Assembly (NCBI RefSeq): GCF_041807705.1
Contig: NZ_JBGTYY010000022.1
Location: 1-39,812 of the forward strand
Direction of reading: 5' to 3'
Source: Mannheimia sp041807705
GTDB lineage: Bacteria > Pseudomonadota > Gammaproteobacteria > Enterobacterales > Pasteurellaceae
DNA length: 39,812 bases
In this document: one piece after another, positions 7,148 to 15,139 of the stretch
Position numbering within the stretch: position 1 is the first letter of the stretch
How the letters are laid out: the number at the start of each line of letters is the position of its first letter
Translations under genes and position numbers: made by a program
The notes under the pieces: generated by a model
Databases searched by the model: none
Seen by the model: the letters and a program-made list of their open reading frames with translations, nothing else
Told to the model about the DNA's origin: nothing

Positions 7148-8356
7148 CTATTTACCCACTAATGCTTTGATTGCTGAAGTGTCTTCTAACGCACAATCGA
7201 AACGGTGGAAAGCTAAGAAACCCACTTGATCGTATTCGGCATAACGTTCCACTAAGCGTTTCAACGTCATATAAGATACACGGCGGACGATAAAACGGTT
7301 GAAATCGCCAAAGAACATAAATTTCTTGTCTTTAGCAATATCTTCAATGCCCTGATCGATAACATATTGGTAGCCTAAAATCGTTGCCGGTGCAACGCCC
7401 GTGATACTTGGTAGCCATAGTGGACGATTATTGGCATCGACCATTTCTTTCAATGTGCGGAACGTTTTGTCGTTAAATGCAAGGCGAGTATTACCTGCAC
7501 CACGATAAGCAGGGTCGATAGAATGAATTAAGGCATTAATATCTTTCCAATCTACTGTATTTGCTGCGACTGTAGTGGTTTTACCGGTTACGCTGACATC
7601 TAAGCCTTTCGGTTGGGCGACAGGCGAACCTGTGCCGTTACCACGAACAAGATAATGAGCTTCAGCTCGTCCGATACGTTCAGCAATGCGAGAGGCAAGG
7701 TAGGCTTCAATATCAATCGCACTATCTTGTAATAATTCACCGGAAACACGGATAATTTTAGAGGTAAGTTTACGAGAACCGAGATTTGCAATACCAAAAT
7801 TCGTGTCTTGCTCTGTTGCTGCTTGGTTTTCGCCGATTAGCTCGCCCATTTCACTGGTTGCATCAGCCGTTAGCCATTCAATATTGCGACCGTCCGATGT
7901 GGTAATAATACGGCTGACGTTGGCAATACCGCCAAAGGCTTTCATCTGTTCTACAATACGAGCTTGGAACTCTTTCGGTACGGTATAGCCGCCTTGTTCA
8001 TTTGCTCCTACCGATTGAGCTCGAAGTTCAGCCATTACCTGCTTTTCTTCTTGAGTTAATTCTCCCAAGCCACGACGTAAGAAGGAATCAAATACTTGTG
8101 AGCGTTTTGCTTCTACATCTAATACAGGAGCTTTAACTTGCTCTTCACGCTTTTCTTCCACAAAGAGAGTATCGGTAGAACGTAGTGATTCTTCACGCTC
8201 AATTTGTGCCTCTACGCCACCCAGTTCGTGTTTCATCGAGTCCCACTTGGTGCGTTGTTCATCCGTCCAAGTGTTATCACCAATCTCGTCATTTAATTGA
8301 CGCATTTGAACCGCAATATTGCGGCGTTTTTCTTGTAGCTCGTGTAATTTAGCCAT
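7148..8356 (-). CDS. major capsid protein, HK97 fold
   Basis: The protein has 402 residues. Residues 1-110 form a charged, coiled-coil delta domain (LHELQEKRRNIAVQMRQLND) that acts as a scaffold and is removed by the prohead protease. From about 115 the mature capsid starts (QGGYTVPKEFQARIVEQM) and continues with features common in HK97 capsid proteins: FGGIANVSRIITTSDG, LTSKIIRVSGELLQDS and YVIDQGIEDI. The gene has its own terminator hairpin about 20 nt upstream and an AGAGGAAAT ribosome-binding site. In HK97-like genomes the protease gene normally lies directly upstream. Here an antirepressor unit and a Rha gene have been inserted in between. Confidence 0.95.
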   Translation of the reverse strand: MAKLHELQEKRRNIAVQMRQLNDEIGDNTWTDEQRTKWDSMKHELGGVEAQIEREESLRSTDTLFVEEKREEQVKAPVLDVEAKRSQVFDSFLRRGLGELTQEEKQVMAELRAQSVGANEQGGYTVPKEFQARIVEQMKAFGGIANVSRIITTSDGRNIEWLTADATSEMGELIGENQAATEQDTNFGIANLGSRKLTSKIIRVSGELLQDSAIDIEAYLASRIAERIGRAEAHYLVRGNGTGSPVAQPKGLDVSVTGKTTTVAANTVDWKDINALIHSIDPAYRGAGNTRLAFNDKTFRTLKEMVDANNRPLWLPSITGVAPATILGYQYVIDQGIEDIAKDKKFMFFGDFNRFIVRRVSYMTLKRLVERYAEYDQVGFLAFHRFDCALEDTSAIKALVGK

Positions 8357-8374
8357 TTTTATTTCCTCTTAAAT

Positions 8375-8398
8375 GAAAAAAGCCACAAGAATGTGGCT
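8375..8398 (-). terminator. intrinsic terminator just upstream of the capsid gene
   Basis: On the minus strand AGCCACA and TGTGGCT are separated by a short loop and followed by TTTTTT. It ends about 19 nt before the capsid ATG, so late transcription must read through it. Confidence 0.75.
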
Positions 8399-8424
8399 CG
8401 TATTGATAAAATTTAGGTATGCCA

Positions 8425-8450
8425 AAAGCCGCTTGCTGTTTCACAAGCGG
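8425..8450 (-). terminator. uptake-sequence hairpin after antirepressor 1
   Basis: CCGCTTG and CAAGCGG pair around an 8-nt loop, followed by CTTTTGG and then by the recurring word TACCTAAATTTTA. It is probably the terminator of the 8476-9138 gene. The T run is weak. Confidence 0.55.
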
Positions 8451-8475
8451 TCATTTTTTGGTAAAAGTTTGCGAA

Positions 8476-9138
8476 TTACCGGTGCGGTAGTGCAACGCCT
8501 TGCTGTAAATGGCGGAACGGTGTCGGATTATTGCTAAAATCTACGCCATAGGTGAGGCGGTAGATGAGTTTGCCCATTCGCTGAATATGGTTGCCGTATT
8601 CCACACCTTGGCTATACACCATTGGGGCAAGATTAGAGCCAATAGCCATCAGCGGTTGATAAAGCGTGTTCATTGTTTCCGCCGTTTTGCTTGCCTCGAA
8701 CCAGAGCCACGCTAAATCCCGTAGTTCATCGCTTGTTAGAGTATGGGTAAATTTCGGTTCTTGCTCAACAGGTTTGGTATAAGCACCTGTTTTTCGGATC
8801 TGCGGTAACACTTCGGCGGTTACCCATTTTCTGAAACGGTGTGGCACTGAACCTTTTTTCACCGCTTCACGACAGCGGAGGATTAGGGTGTACATTCCGC
8901 TTTCGGAAACTAAACTTAGACTTTGAGCACCATTTCCTGCCGACCCTAACTTTAAGTTAGGGTCGGAAGAAATCATTTTTTCATCGTCATCTAAGTTAAG
9001 AATTGCTTTGCTTGGATTTGAAATTCCCAATGTATCACAGAGATCTTTTGCAACGAACCAAGGTTCGCCATTTACTGCGATAACACGGATTTGTTGGGTT
9101 TCAAAGTTGAATGTTGAGAGTTTTGTTTGAGTAGTCAT
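8476..9138 (-). CDS. phage antirepressor 1: Bro-N + P22_AR_C
   Basis: The protein has 220 residues. Residues about 10-115 form a Bro-N domain (IRVIAVNGEPWFVAKDLCDT, SLVSESGMYTLILRCREAV, FRKWVTAEVLPQIRKTG). The C-terminus from about 135 is P22_AR_C-like (ELRDLAWLWFEASKTAE, VEYGNHIQRMGKLIYRLT). Ant proteins of this kind bind and inactivate phage repressors. The gene sits between the prohead protease/Rha genes and the capsid gene, an unusual place. A promoter, an attenuator-like hairpin and a C4-like RNA stand upstream (9188-9409). Its N-terminal 115 residues are nearly the same as those of the 16859-17545 gene, so the two are recent paralogues. ATG 9138 follows AAAAGGATCTC. Confidence 0.9.
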   Translation of the reverse strand: MTTQTKLSTFNFETQQIRVIAVNGEPWFVAKDLCDTLGISNPSKAILNLDDDEKMISSDPNLKLGSAGNGAQSLSLVSESGMYTLILRCREAVKKGSVPHRFRKWVTAEVLPQIRKTGAYTKPVEQEPKFTHTLTSDELRDLAWLWFEASKTAETMNTLYQPLMAIGSNLAPMVYSQGVEYGNHIQRMGKLIYRLTYGVDFSNNPTPFRHLQQGVALPHR

Positions 9139-9187
9139 AGTGAGATCCTTTTAAATTTTCGACATTTCCTAATCCGTAGATTAGGGC

Positions 9188-9266
9188 GATCAAGTGGTTC
9201 GAAAGCCGTAAAAGGTCGGCTGGGCTTATTTCCCTTTCGGGTGTTGTATTCGCCACCCACTCGATC
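9188..9266 (-). ncRNA. C4-like antisense RNA element 1
   Basis: This 79-nt element is closed by GATCGAGTGG pairing with CCACTTGATC. Inside are AATACAACACC, GGAAATAA and a stem GCCG/CGGC. The same plan recurs at 17586-17661 and 31909-31987 with compensatory changes in the stems. It lies upstream of an ant gene exactly as C4 RNA does in phages P1/P7 and P22-like immI regions. A 7-bp hairpin with a TACG loop (CCTAATC/GATTAGG) follows immediately. A frame (9101-9325) runs through the element and overlaps the ant start, resembling orfX of P1, but that frame is not conserved in the third copy. Confidence 0.72.
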
Positions 9267-9312
9267 ATAGACAAAAATTTAATAGACCTTTTCTGCCCCA
9301 AATTTCGGGTAC

Positions 9313-9349
9313 AAAAAAACCGCATAGGGTTTCGGTTGCGGATTACCGC
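9313..9349 (-). promoter_or_regulatory. attenuator-like hairpin upstream of C4 element 1
   Basis: GCGG(a)-TAAT-CCGC(b)-loop-GCGG(c)-TTTTTTT: segment b can pair with a (no terminator) or with c (terminator). The same a/b/c order is found at 31824-31858 ahead of C4 element 3. Confidence 0.6.
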
Positions 9350-9380
9350 CTTTTATGTAGGTTTCGACACCTATGGGGAA

Positions 9381-9409
9381 ATAGTACTACTCAAATGTTT
9401 TATCGTCAA
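9381..9409 (-). promoter_or_regulatory. promoter of the antirepressor 1 unit
   Basis: TTGACG, a 17-nt spacer, then TACTAT on the minus strand, placed at the very end of the Rha gene and about 30 nt before the attenuator-like hairpin. Confidence 0.6.
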
Positions 9410-9923
9410 TCACTAAATTTAAATTGATCTGAATTTTATCTTCCAATAGTTTGATCTTTTCATATAGGCTTGGTTTCTTACCTTTCCAACGATTTAAACC
9501 TTTTCCACAGTAGCTTGCTAACTGTTCTTCCATCTTGGTGTTCAAGCAGAGCTGTTGATATTCTTGCAACAGTTGATAGCTGGTTTTTCCTGCTTGGGTA
9601 ATCAGGTAATCAAAGGCTTCGATAAAGGCAATTTTAAATTGGGTAGCTCGTTTACCATTAAAACCCATAACAAGCAGTACAAAGCCGTTTTTAGTCATTT
9701 CAAACATTGGTTTTTCACGGTTCCAGCGGTCTTTATAAGAGGTGAGCTCAAAATTGAGCCCACCAAATTTATCGGGGCAATCTTCTAAAAGGTTTTGAAT
9801 ATCACGTAGGACATTCTTGTGGCTTTTCCCAAATACTTTCGCAACAGTATGGGAATCAGTAATAATTTTATCGCCCTTTACTTGGACAAATTGGGAAAAG
9901 TTTTCAATTTTTTGTAAGTTCAT
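9387..9923 (-). CDS. Rha family phage regulatory protein
   Basis: This 178-residue protein has the Rha signature: ITDSHTVAKVFGKSHKNVLR at residues 20-40, then LNFELTSYKDRWNREKPMFE and MTKNGFVLLVMGFNGKRATQ, followed by FKIAFIEAFDYL. Rha proteins are predicted DNA-binding regulators that can interfere with phage growth or lysogeny. The C-terminus is a short charged region. It stands alone, with a terminator and the recurring TTTACCTAAAATTT word just upstream and a promoter for the next unit inside its 3' end. Like antirepressor 1 it is inserted in the capsid module between protease and capsid genes. Confidence 0.9.
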   Translation of the reverse strand: MNLQKIENFSQFVQVKGDKIITDSHTVAKVFGKSHKNVLRDIQNLLEDCPDKFGGLNFELTSYKDRWNREKPMFEMTKNGFVLLVMGFNGKRATQFKIAFIEAFDYLITQAGKTSYQLLQEYQQLCLNTKMEEQLASYCGKGLNRWKGKKPSLYEKIKLLEDKIQINLNLVIDDKTFE

Positions 9924-9954
9924 TTTCTATCCTTCTCTTAAATTTTAGGTAAAG

Positions 9955-9990
9955 AAAAACCCCGAGTAATTTGCCGTTACTCGGGGTTTG
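9955..9990. terminator. bidirectional intrinsic terminator between protease and rha
   Basis: CCCCGAGTAA and TTACTCGGGG make a perfect 10-bp stem. The minus strand is followed by TTTTT (then CTTTACCTAAAATTT) and the plus strand by TTTGTTTTTATTTT. It ends the protease transcript and precedes the Rha start by about 30 nt. Confidence 0.8.
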
Positions 9991-10000
9991 TTTTTATTTT

Positions 10001-10600
10001 CTAAGCTGAAATTAACGTTAAAAAACGCTCTCTTGCTGCTTTTTGCGACACAGCTTTTGCGATTGCTCCTGAATTTCTTGCTTCTTTCCACGCTTCAAGG
10101 GAGCGTGCCGTGCTGCTGGCTTCTTGGTAAGCCGGATAAGTTACCGGACTGACATCATACAGACGTGAAATTTTGTGGATTTCCCGAATAATGACACCAT
10201 CTTCATTTTCGTACCAATTATCACCGTTACGAGCGATACGAAACGCAAAGGACGATTGAGTAATGTCGCCCCGTTTTAGTGGGGCGATCACTAAATCACG
10301 AATGGTTGGCGTATCAGGGGCGATGATGTCGTATTTTAAGCCTGTTTCATCAACAGAAAGGCTTAATGTACCGGCTTTACTGCGACCTAGAATAAAATTC
10401 GGATCGTGGTTAAATAAACCTCTTACATCGTCTTCAAGGACATCATCAAAGGCTCCCGGCATAATGATTTCACGGAAACCCCACATTACTTCTGATTTTG
10501 AGTTGAATACCGAGCCGTAGCCGATGATATGCGTTGGTTCATTTTCTCGATTTTCAGCTCGTACTTCGCCAGCGTAGGAGCGTTTTTCAATATCACTCAT
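10001..10600 (-). CDS. HK97-family prohead maturation protease
   Basis: The gene codes for 199 residues from ATG 10600. That start (MSDIEKRSYAGEVRAE) has CAGGAG seven nt upstream and overlaps the portal end by 8 nt, so it is preferred to the ATG at 10645. Motifs of the U35/HK97 protease family are present: IIGYGSVFNSKSEVMWGFRE, then FNHDPNFILGRSKAGTLSL with the catalytic His, and KRGDITQSSFAFRI with the catalytic Ser. A late YDVSPVTYPAYQEASSTARS is also typical. It cleaves the capsid delta domain. The next genes downstream are rha and ant rather than the capsid gene. Confidence 0.93.
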   Translation of the reverse strand: MSDIEKRSYAGEVRAENRENEPTHIIGYGSVFNSKSEVMWGFREIIMPGAFDDVLEDDVRGLFNHDPNFILGRSKAGTLSLSVDETGLKYDIIAPDTPTIRDLVIAPLKRGDITQSSFAFRIARNGDNWYENEDGVIIREIHKISRLYDVSPVTYPAYQEASSTARSLEAWKEARNSGAIAKAVSQKAARERFLTLISA

Positions 10601-11810
10601 TGCTGTTCTCCTGTTGTTTGTTTTGTTGAGATTGTTGGGCTGCATTCACGCTGACTAACATTTCGTCTAAGCCCTCAACCGGGTTCATATCTTCCAGCTG
10701 CCGGGCTTCGTTGCGAGACATCCAGCCATCGGTAATAGCATTGTGGTAGAAAGTGGCTCGCTCAGCTGCTGTGCCACGCATAATGCCGGCAAGGTTAAAT
10801 TTGACGAAGTAACCTGCTTTGCGTTCTGCTTCGGTAAAGATTTTGCGATTTAGCTCTTGTTCCCAATTTACTACCCACGGCATTACGCTATAGCGGATAA
10901 ATTGAATGGTTTGCTCGGAAATGTTGGAGAAAGTGGCTTTTTCCAAGTCGTTAATCATATGAGCCGGTACATTGAAAATACCGGCAATTTCTGAGCGGTT
11001 GAGTTTCATCATTGACAGTAGTTCGGTATCAACCGGCGATACAGTCAGGGCTTTATAATCAAGTTCTGCCGGGAGTAAAATGGTTTTGTTTTCTTCGCTA
11101 CGGAGTTTATTTTGAGCCTCTTGCCACATTGACTTAAAATTAGCCCAAGAACTGCTATTGATAGGTGTTTTTACCGATAAAATCCCTGCCGGTCGTGCGT
11201 TGCCGCCAAAAAATCCGCTGGCAAATTTGCGAGCATCTAGCCCTAGACCAATGGTTTCAGCGTGGGTTTGAATAACGGATTTGCCGGTTTTGATCGATGG
11301 CCCAAGTGATTTAATGTGAATCATATCATCGGGCGAAATGCTCAATGTTTTGTCGTCATCATAATAGCCGTAAACGTAACGACCGCCATTTTTCAGTAGC
11401 TGAACTTTCCACGGTTCAAGTGATTCGAGAGACTGTACCGTGCCATTTTTATTCCGCACAATGTGAATGTACGCATTACCATACAGTAACACCGCACTTT
11501 GAGCATACTCACGCAATTTATATGAGGTTTGCCAAAAATTCGGGCTGTCGTGCAGTAAGTAATAAGTTGGGTGATCTCGAACGGTTTCTACTTTATCGCC
11601 GCTTTTGCGTTTAACGTGGAGCGGTAATTGAGCAATAGAGCTGGAAAGAACATATACGCAAGCATAAACCGCCGCCAATTTCATTGCGAGATCAGGACTA
11701 ACGATTTTTGTAGGTTGCGTGCCGAATAATTCTTCATACGCATTTTCTGCACTTAAGGGGACAGCGGGGTTTTCCAGTGAGCGAGTGGTAAAAAGTTTGT
11801 CAAAAATCAC
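10593..11810 (-). CDS. phage portal protein, HK97 family
   Basis: This 405-residue protein starts at a GTG codon (GTG ATT TTT GAC), whose bases overlap the stop of the small membrane gene before it (GTGA). It has HK97-portal features: MKLAAVYACVYVLSSSIAQL near residue 65, YLLHDSPNFWQTSYKLREY, YGNAYIHIVRNKNGTV, then IAGIFNVPAHMINDLEKATF and FSNISEQTIQFIRYSVMPWV. The dodecameric portal is the DNA entry gate. The C-terminus is Gln/Asn-rich (QQSQQNKQQENSNE). It lies between terminase and protease as expected. Confidence 0.95.
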   Translation of the reverse strand: MIFDKLFTTRSLENPAVPLSAENAYEELFGTQPTKIVSPDLAMKLAAVYACVYVLSSSIAQLPLHVKRKSGDKVETVRDHPTYYLLHDSPNFWQTSYKLREYAQSAVLLYGNAYIHIVRNKNGTVQSLESLEPWKVQLLKNGGRYVYGYYDDDKTLSISPDDMIHIKSLGPSIKTGKSVIQTHAETIGLGLDARKFASGFFGGNARPAGILSVKTPINSSSWANFKSMWQEAQNKLRSEENKTILLPAELDYKALTVSPVDTELLSMMKLNRSEIAGIFNVPAHMINDLEKATFSNISEQTIQFIRYSVMPWVVNWEQELNRKIFTEAERKAGYFVKFNLAGIMRGTAAERATFYHNAITDGWMSRNEARQLEDMNPVEGLDEMLVSVNAAQQSQQNKQQENSNE

Positions 11811-11959
11811 TGCTTACCTCCTGCACTTATAAGAGCATAGAGCAATAAAAGTGTTCCGCCAGACATACAAGCAATAGCCTCTCCATATTGGAGATACACG
11901 CCATAACAAAGCATTAAAAATCCGCCAATACCGATAATATCTGTTAGGAGCGTTTTCAT
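11807..11959 (-). CDS. small membrane protein between terminase and portal
   Basis: This 50-residue ORF begins MKTLLTDIIGIGGFLMLCYG and ends LLLLYALISAGGKQ, with two hydrophobic helices. Its ATG overlaps the terminase stop (ATGA) and its TGA overlaps the portal GTG (GTGA), so it is translationally coupled on both sides and very likely real. Short membrane proteins occur at this spot in other HK97-like phages. No function is known to me. Confidence 0.75.
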   Translation of the reverse strand: MKTLLTDIIGIGGFLMLCYGVYLQYGEAIACMSGGTLLLLYALISAGGKQ

Positions 11960-13659
11960 AATTCTAATACCTCATTAGGGAAAAAATTATCGTCCACATT
12001 CAACATAATGCGACCGATTGCCATCATTAGGGCGACAGCTCCGTCGATTTTGTTTTCGGGGATTTCTTTAATCGGGCGAACCACATCATCATTACCCGGT
12101 ACGGTTTTACCGACAACGTTACCGATACACCACGTCATAATCGGGTTGCCGTCGTGATGAAAACGACCTGATTCAATCGCTGCTTCCAATTCTTTCATCG
12201 GGTCGGAGAGGTTAGTGTAGTTTTGGGTAATCGTTATCGGGTTTAAGCCTTCGTCCGCCAAGTTGTGGCTGATTGCAATCGCTCCGTGCGGGTCAATCGC
12301 TACGCAAGACACTCGGTGTTGGTGGTTGGTTTCTTTGATGACTTCTTCGATTTCTCGATAGTCCACTTCCGCACCGTCTGTTGCCGTGAGATTTCCGCTA
12401 TTTACCCATTTTTGATATTTATCGACAACACGTTTTAAGGCAGTATCAGTGTTGTAAACCGTATCTTCCGGCACGAAAAATTCAGGGGCAATACAGTAGT
12501 AATGACGTTTACCGTCAATGATTCGGCTAAAGACTTTAACGAGCGAATTCATATCCAGTTTGCGAGCCATATCCAGCCCTAAATACACCTCGTCGTCTTG
12601 GAAATCATTGAGGCTGAGACTTTCATCTTTGCAGTTTTCCCAGCTAACCATATTGAAAAAGCTCTCTTTCGCCGATACCCATACGTTTAGGTGTTTGGTT
12701 TTAAAAGTATTGGTAAGCCGTGCGTTGTTGATAGCTTTGTTTTGTTGGCTAATCAGGTAATCGCCGTAAACCGATACATCAAAATTAGGGTTTGCTTTTC
12801 GGAGTACGCTTTCGTCCGTCCAGTCATCATCTTCATCAATGGTGTATATGATGCCGAATAGTTCGTCATTTGGGATTGCTCCGTTAAGTTTTTCAATCAC
12901 TTCACGTCGTTTGTCGTAACACGGCCCTTCAATGTTGTAACCTGCAGTAGTGATGATGAACATTAACGGCTGTTTTCTTGCTCCCATACCGGTGAGCATT
13001 GTGGTGTAGAGTTCATCGTTTTTGTGTTCGTGGTATTCGTCCACAATCGCACAACTTGGGCTTGCTCCATCACCTGGTGAGCCGATAAGCGGTTCAAAGC
13101 GTGAGCCGTCTGACGGGCGGTTGAGATTTGATGCGTTTACTTCAATACCGAATGTTGAGCAGAGTAGATCGGTTTTCTTACACATCAATCGGGCAGGACG
13201 AAAAACTTCCCACGCTTGCTTTTCGGTGGTTGCACCTGAATAGACTTCAGCTCCAAATTCGTTGTCCATACAAAACATATATAAGCCGACACCAGCGGAA
13301 ATTGCCGATTTGCCGTTTTTGCGTGGTACTTCAACATAAATTTCACGATAGCGGCGAAGGTTGTTTGATTTGCGTAGCCAGCCAAAAGCATTCGCTACAA
13401 TAAACAATTGCCACGGTTCAAGCGTGATGTTTTGGCGTTTTAACGCCCATTCGCCTTTGGTGTGCGGTAAATATTGAATGAACTTGCAGGCTTTTTCCGC
13501 TTTGTCTTCCGCAAAATAATAGGGAAATTCGACTGCTTGTTGGCGTTCAAGATCATCAAGATATTGTTGGCAGGTTTTTACGATGAATCGACAGGCAGGA
13601 ATTTTGCCTGTAACAACATCTTTGGCGTATTTTGTCGCTTTTTTGATATTGTCTGTCAT
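11956..13659 (-). CDS. terminase large subunit (Terminase_1, HK97/P27 type)
   Basis: The protein has 567 residues. It carries the ATPase Walker A-like VPRKNGKSAISAGVGLYMF near residue 110 and the Walker B CAIVDEYHEHKNDELYTTM near 205. The nuclease domain starts VYLGLDMARKLDMNSLVKVF near 355 and has further acidic residues at VSCVAIDPHGA. It cuts the concatemer and pumps DNA through the portal. The start ATG overlaps the small-subunit gene by 4 nt, and the stop overlaps the small membrane ORF by 3 nt. The protein appears intact. Confidence 0.95.
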   Translation of the reverse strand: MTDNIKKATKYAKDVVTGKIPACRFIVKTCQQYLDDLERQQAVEFPYYFAEDKAEKACKFIQYLPHTKGEWALKRQNITLEPWQLFIVANAFGWLRKSNNLRRYREIYVEVPRKNGKSAISAGVGLYMFCMDNEFGAEVYSGATTEKQAWEVFRPARLMCKKTDLLCSTFGIEVNASNLNRPSDGSRFEPLIGSPGDGASPSCAIVDEYHEHKNDELYTTMLTGMGARKQPLMFIITTAGYNIEGPCYDKRREVIEKLNGAIPNDELFGIIYTIDEDDDWTDESVLRKANPNFDVSVYGDYLISQQNKAINNARLTNTFKTKHLNVWVSAKESFFNMVSWENCKDESLSLNDFQDDEVYLGLDMARKLDMNSLVKVFSRIIDGKRHYYCIAPEFFVPEDTVYNTDTALKRVVDKYQKWVNSGNLTATDGAEVDYREIEEVIKETNHQHRVSCVAIDPHGAIAISHNLADEGLNPITITQNYTNLSDPMKELEAAIESGRFHHDGNPIMTWCIGNVVGKTVPGNDDVVRPIKEIPENKIDGAVALMMAIGRIMLNVDDNFFPNEVLEL

Positions 13660-14141
13660 TGTAATAACTCCGCAAATGGATTGATGTTTTGTTCGTCTGC
13701 TTTACCGGTTAGGCGTTGGCGGCTGCTTGGGTCAAGCCCGAGCAAAGAGCCAAAGGTTGTCATCTGCTTAAGAGCTTCGTTCAAAACGGTAAAGGCGGGG
13801 TTTTTGGAGAGTCCGCCATTACTGTTTTCTACAAATGTGCCGTATTTATCAATGTCTTTACAGGCTGAATTTCGGTTCTGATAAGCGATGCAATAGTTGG
13901 CTACAACCTCAAGATCGGTTTGAAACAGTACACCTTGAGGTAATAATTCTTTCAAAAGAAAAGCCCACATTCGCTGACCATCTTCATTAAGCTGGGGCGG
14001 TGGTGGGCTATGTTCATTAAATGGGCTAAATTCAGGTTCATCCTGATTTAGCTTTCGTTTTCCGGGGTTGCCTCGACGCTCTTTCACTTTGGTCGGGATG
14101 GGTTTTCGCCCTCGCCCCGGCGTAGTGGCTTTTCCTGTCAT
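13656..14141 (-). CDS. terminase small subunit, P27 family
   Basis: This 161-residue protein starts with the diagnostic P27-type leader TGKATTPGRGRKPIPTKVKE and GNPGKRKLNQDEPEF. A helical core follows (RMWAFLLKELLPQGVLFQTD, VVANYCIAYQNRNSACKDI) and a C-terminal KQMTTFGSLLGLDPSSRQRL. It recognises the packaging site for the large subunit. It is the first gene of the packaging block. A gap of 110 nt separates it from the HNH gene, as in cos-type HK97-like phages where cos often lies near here. I could not identify cos itself. Confidence 0.92.
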   Translation of the reverse strand: MTGKATTPGRGRKPIPTKVKERRGNPGKRKLNQDEPEFSPFNEHSPPPPQLNEDGQRMWAFLLKELLPQGVLFQTDLEVVANYCIAYQNRNSACKDIDKYGTFVENSNGGLSKNPAFTVLNEALKQMTTFGSLLGLDPSSRQRLTGKADEQNINPFAELLQ

Positions 14142-14251
14142 TTGGCGTGTACCCTAAATTTTTAATTTCGCGGTTGTAAAAATTGAGTTCAGGGGGCGGT
14201 TTCCAAGAGCGTTCGCCCTAGCGATTTTCCTCCCCCCTCCCTGCCAAATTT

Positions 14252-14602
14252 TTACGCTAACCGTTCTCGTGCGGTTTTCGTTTTATGGCACGAGTAGCAC
14301 AAACTTTGTAGGTTATTCAATTCATCTGTACCACCGTGTGCTTTGGCAACGATATGATCCACCGTTGAGGCTGATACATACAAACCTCGCTGCAAACAGG
14401 CTTGGCACAAATGCTTATCACGCTCTAGTACGATTGCTCTTAGCTTTCGCCACTGTGAGCCGTAGCCACGTTGCGATGATGTTTTACCTTGCTGATGTCT
14501 CTGCCAACCGCAATCCTTGTGTGTATCACAATACCCACTCGGATCAGTTGTTGTATGCTTGCAGCCTTGCTTGCGACAGGCTTTGGGGATTCTAGCTGGC
14601 AT
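14252..14602 (-). CDS. HNH endonuclease, HK97 gp74-like
   Basis: The protein has 116 residues. The N-terminal half has a zinc-ribbon-like CRKQGCKHTTTDPSGYC/H pattern, then QRGYGSQWRKLRAIVLERD, typical of HK97 gp74-type HNH proteins. The HNH core has CQAC, VDHIVAKAHGGTDELNNLQ and CYSCHKTKT, including the zinc cysteines, the His of the DH pair and the Asn. Such nucleases sit next to the terminase genes and help packaging at cos. It follows the 14609-15004 gene with a 6-nt gap and precedes the small terminase. Confidence 0.9.
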   Translation of the reverse strand: MPARIPKACRKQGCKHTTTDPSGYCDTHKDCGWQRHQQGKTSSQRGYGSQWRKLRAIVLERDKHLCQACLQRGLYVSASTVDHIVAKAHGGTDELNNLQSLCYSCHKTKTARERLA

Positions 14603-14608
14603 AATAAG

Positions 14609-15004
14609 TTATCGATAACGTTTAGCTTTTACTTTACTTAGTGTAGTGCCTGTATCAGTAAGCACTTCCGCATAATCTGTCTTATAAATGAAAATAGATT
14701 GCAGTTCGCCAACCACGTTATCATCTGGAATTAATACCACCGCAACAGGATCGCCACTTACATTATCTGAACGTACTGTAGTTGCAATCTGCTCAGGGCA
14801 AACTTCTTCTTGTCCATCTTCATCGGCATACACAGCAGGTAAGTGAAGAACAGTTTCAAACGATTTACCTTTATCTTCATCACGTAAACCTTTCTTGGCT
14901 TGCTCGATTGCTGTTTGATACTCCTCTGAATCAGCGTATGCAATAGTCGCTTGTTTAACTTGTGATAACACAAGCACCGAACCTAATTTCAATTTAATAA
15001 TCAT
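14609..15004 (-). CDS. hypothetical protein, first gene after the lysis cassette
   Basis: This 131-residue protein, starting MIIKLKLGSVLVLSQVKQAT, is not recognised. It is acidic in the middle (EQAKKGLRDEDKGKSFE, YADEDGQEEVCPEQIA) and has beta-like C-terminal strands (DPVAVVLIPDDNVVGELQSI). There is no signal peptide or membrane helix. It has AAGGATTACTT as its ribosome-binding region, and a 15-bp inverted repeat upstream (15030-15078) that probably binds a regulator. The lysis terminator precedes it, so it may start its own transcript. Confidence 0.7.
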   Translation of the reverse strand: MIIKLKLGSVLVLSQVKQATIAYADSEEYQTAIEQAKKGLRDEDKGKSFETVLHLPAVYADEDGQEEVCPEQIATTVRSDNVSGDPVAVVLIPDDNVVGELQSIFIYKTDYAEVLTDTGTTLSKVKAKRYR

Positions 15005-15029
15005 AAGTAATCCTTTTTTTAATACAACA

Positions 15030-15078
15030 CATTGCTTAGTTATGATCTTAATACAATCAAAAGCATAACTAAGTAATG
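15030..15078. repeat. 15-bp inverted repeat upstream of the 14609-15004 gene
   Basis: Arms CATTGCTTAGTTATG (15030-15044) and CATAACTAAGTAATG (15064-15078) are complementary at 14 of 15 positions and are separated by 19 bp of AT-rich DNA. With no T run and long arms it looks like a protein-binding operator around a promoter rather than a terminator. Confidence 0.65.
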
Positions 15079-15089
15079 TAACGCAAATG

Positions 15090-15111
15090 AAAAGGGAGCA
15101 ATTAAGCTCCC
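15090..15111 (-). terminator. terminator of the lysis cassette
   Basis: On the minus strand GGGAGC-TTAATT-GCTCCC-TTTT follows the Rz1 stop codon (15140) by about 30 nt. Confidence 0.75.
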
Positions 15112-15139
15112 ACTCTCAATAGCGGTTTAATCCGCCAAG

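Noticed and set aside
9101..9325. 74-residue ORF crossing C4 element 1 and overlapping antirepressor 1
   Set aside because: It resembles the position of P1 orfX, but the frame is fused to the ant gene in copy 2 and broken in copy 3, so the RNA, not the protein, is conserved. Kept only as a note.
14142..14251. cos site near the terminase genes
   Set aside because: The gap has G-rich and C-rich runs but no recognisable cos symmetry. It cannot be supported from sequence alone.
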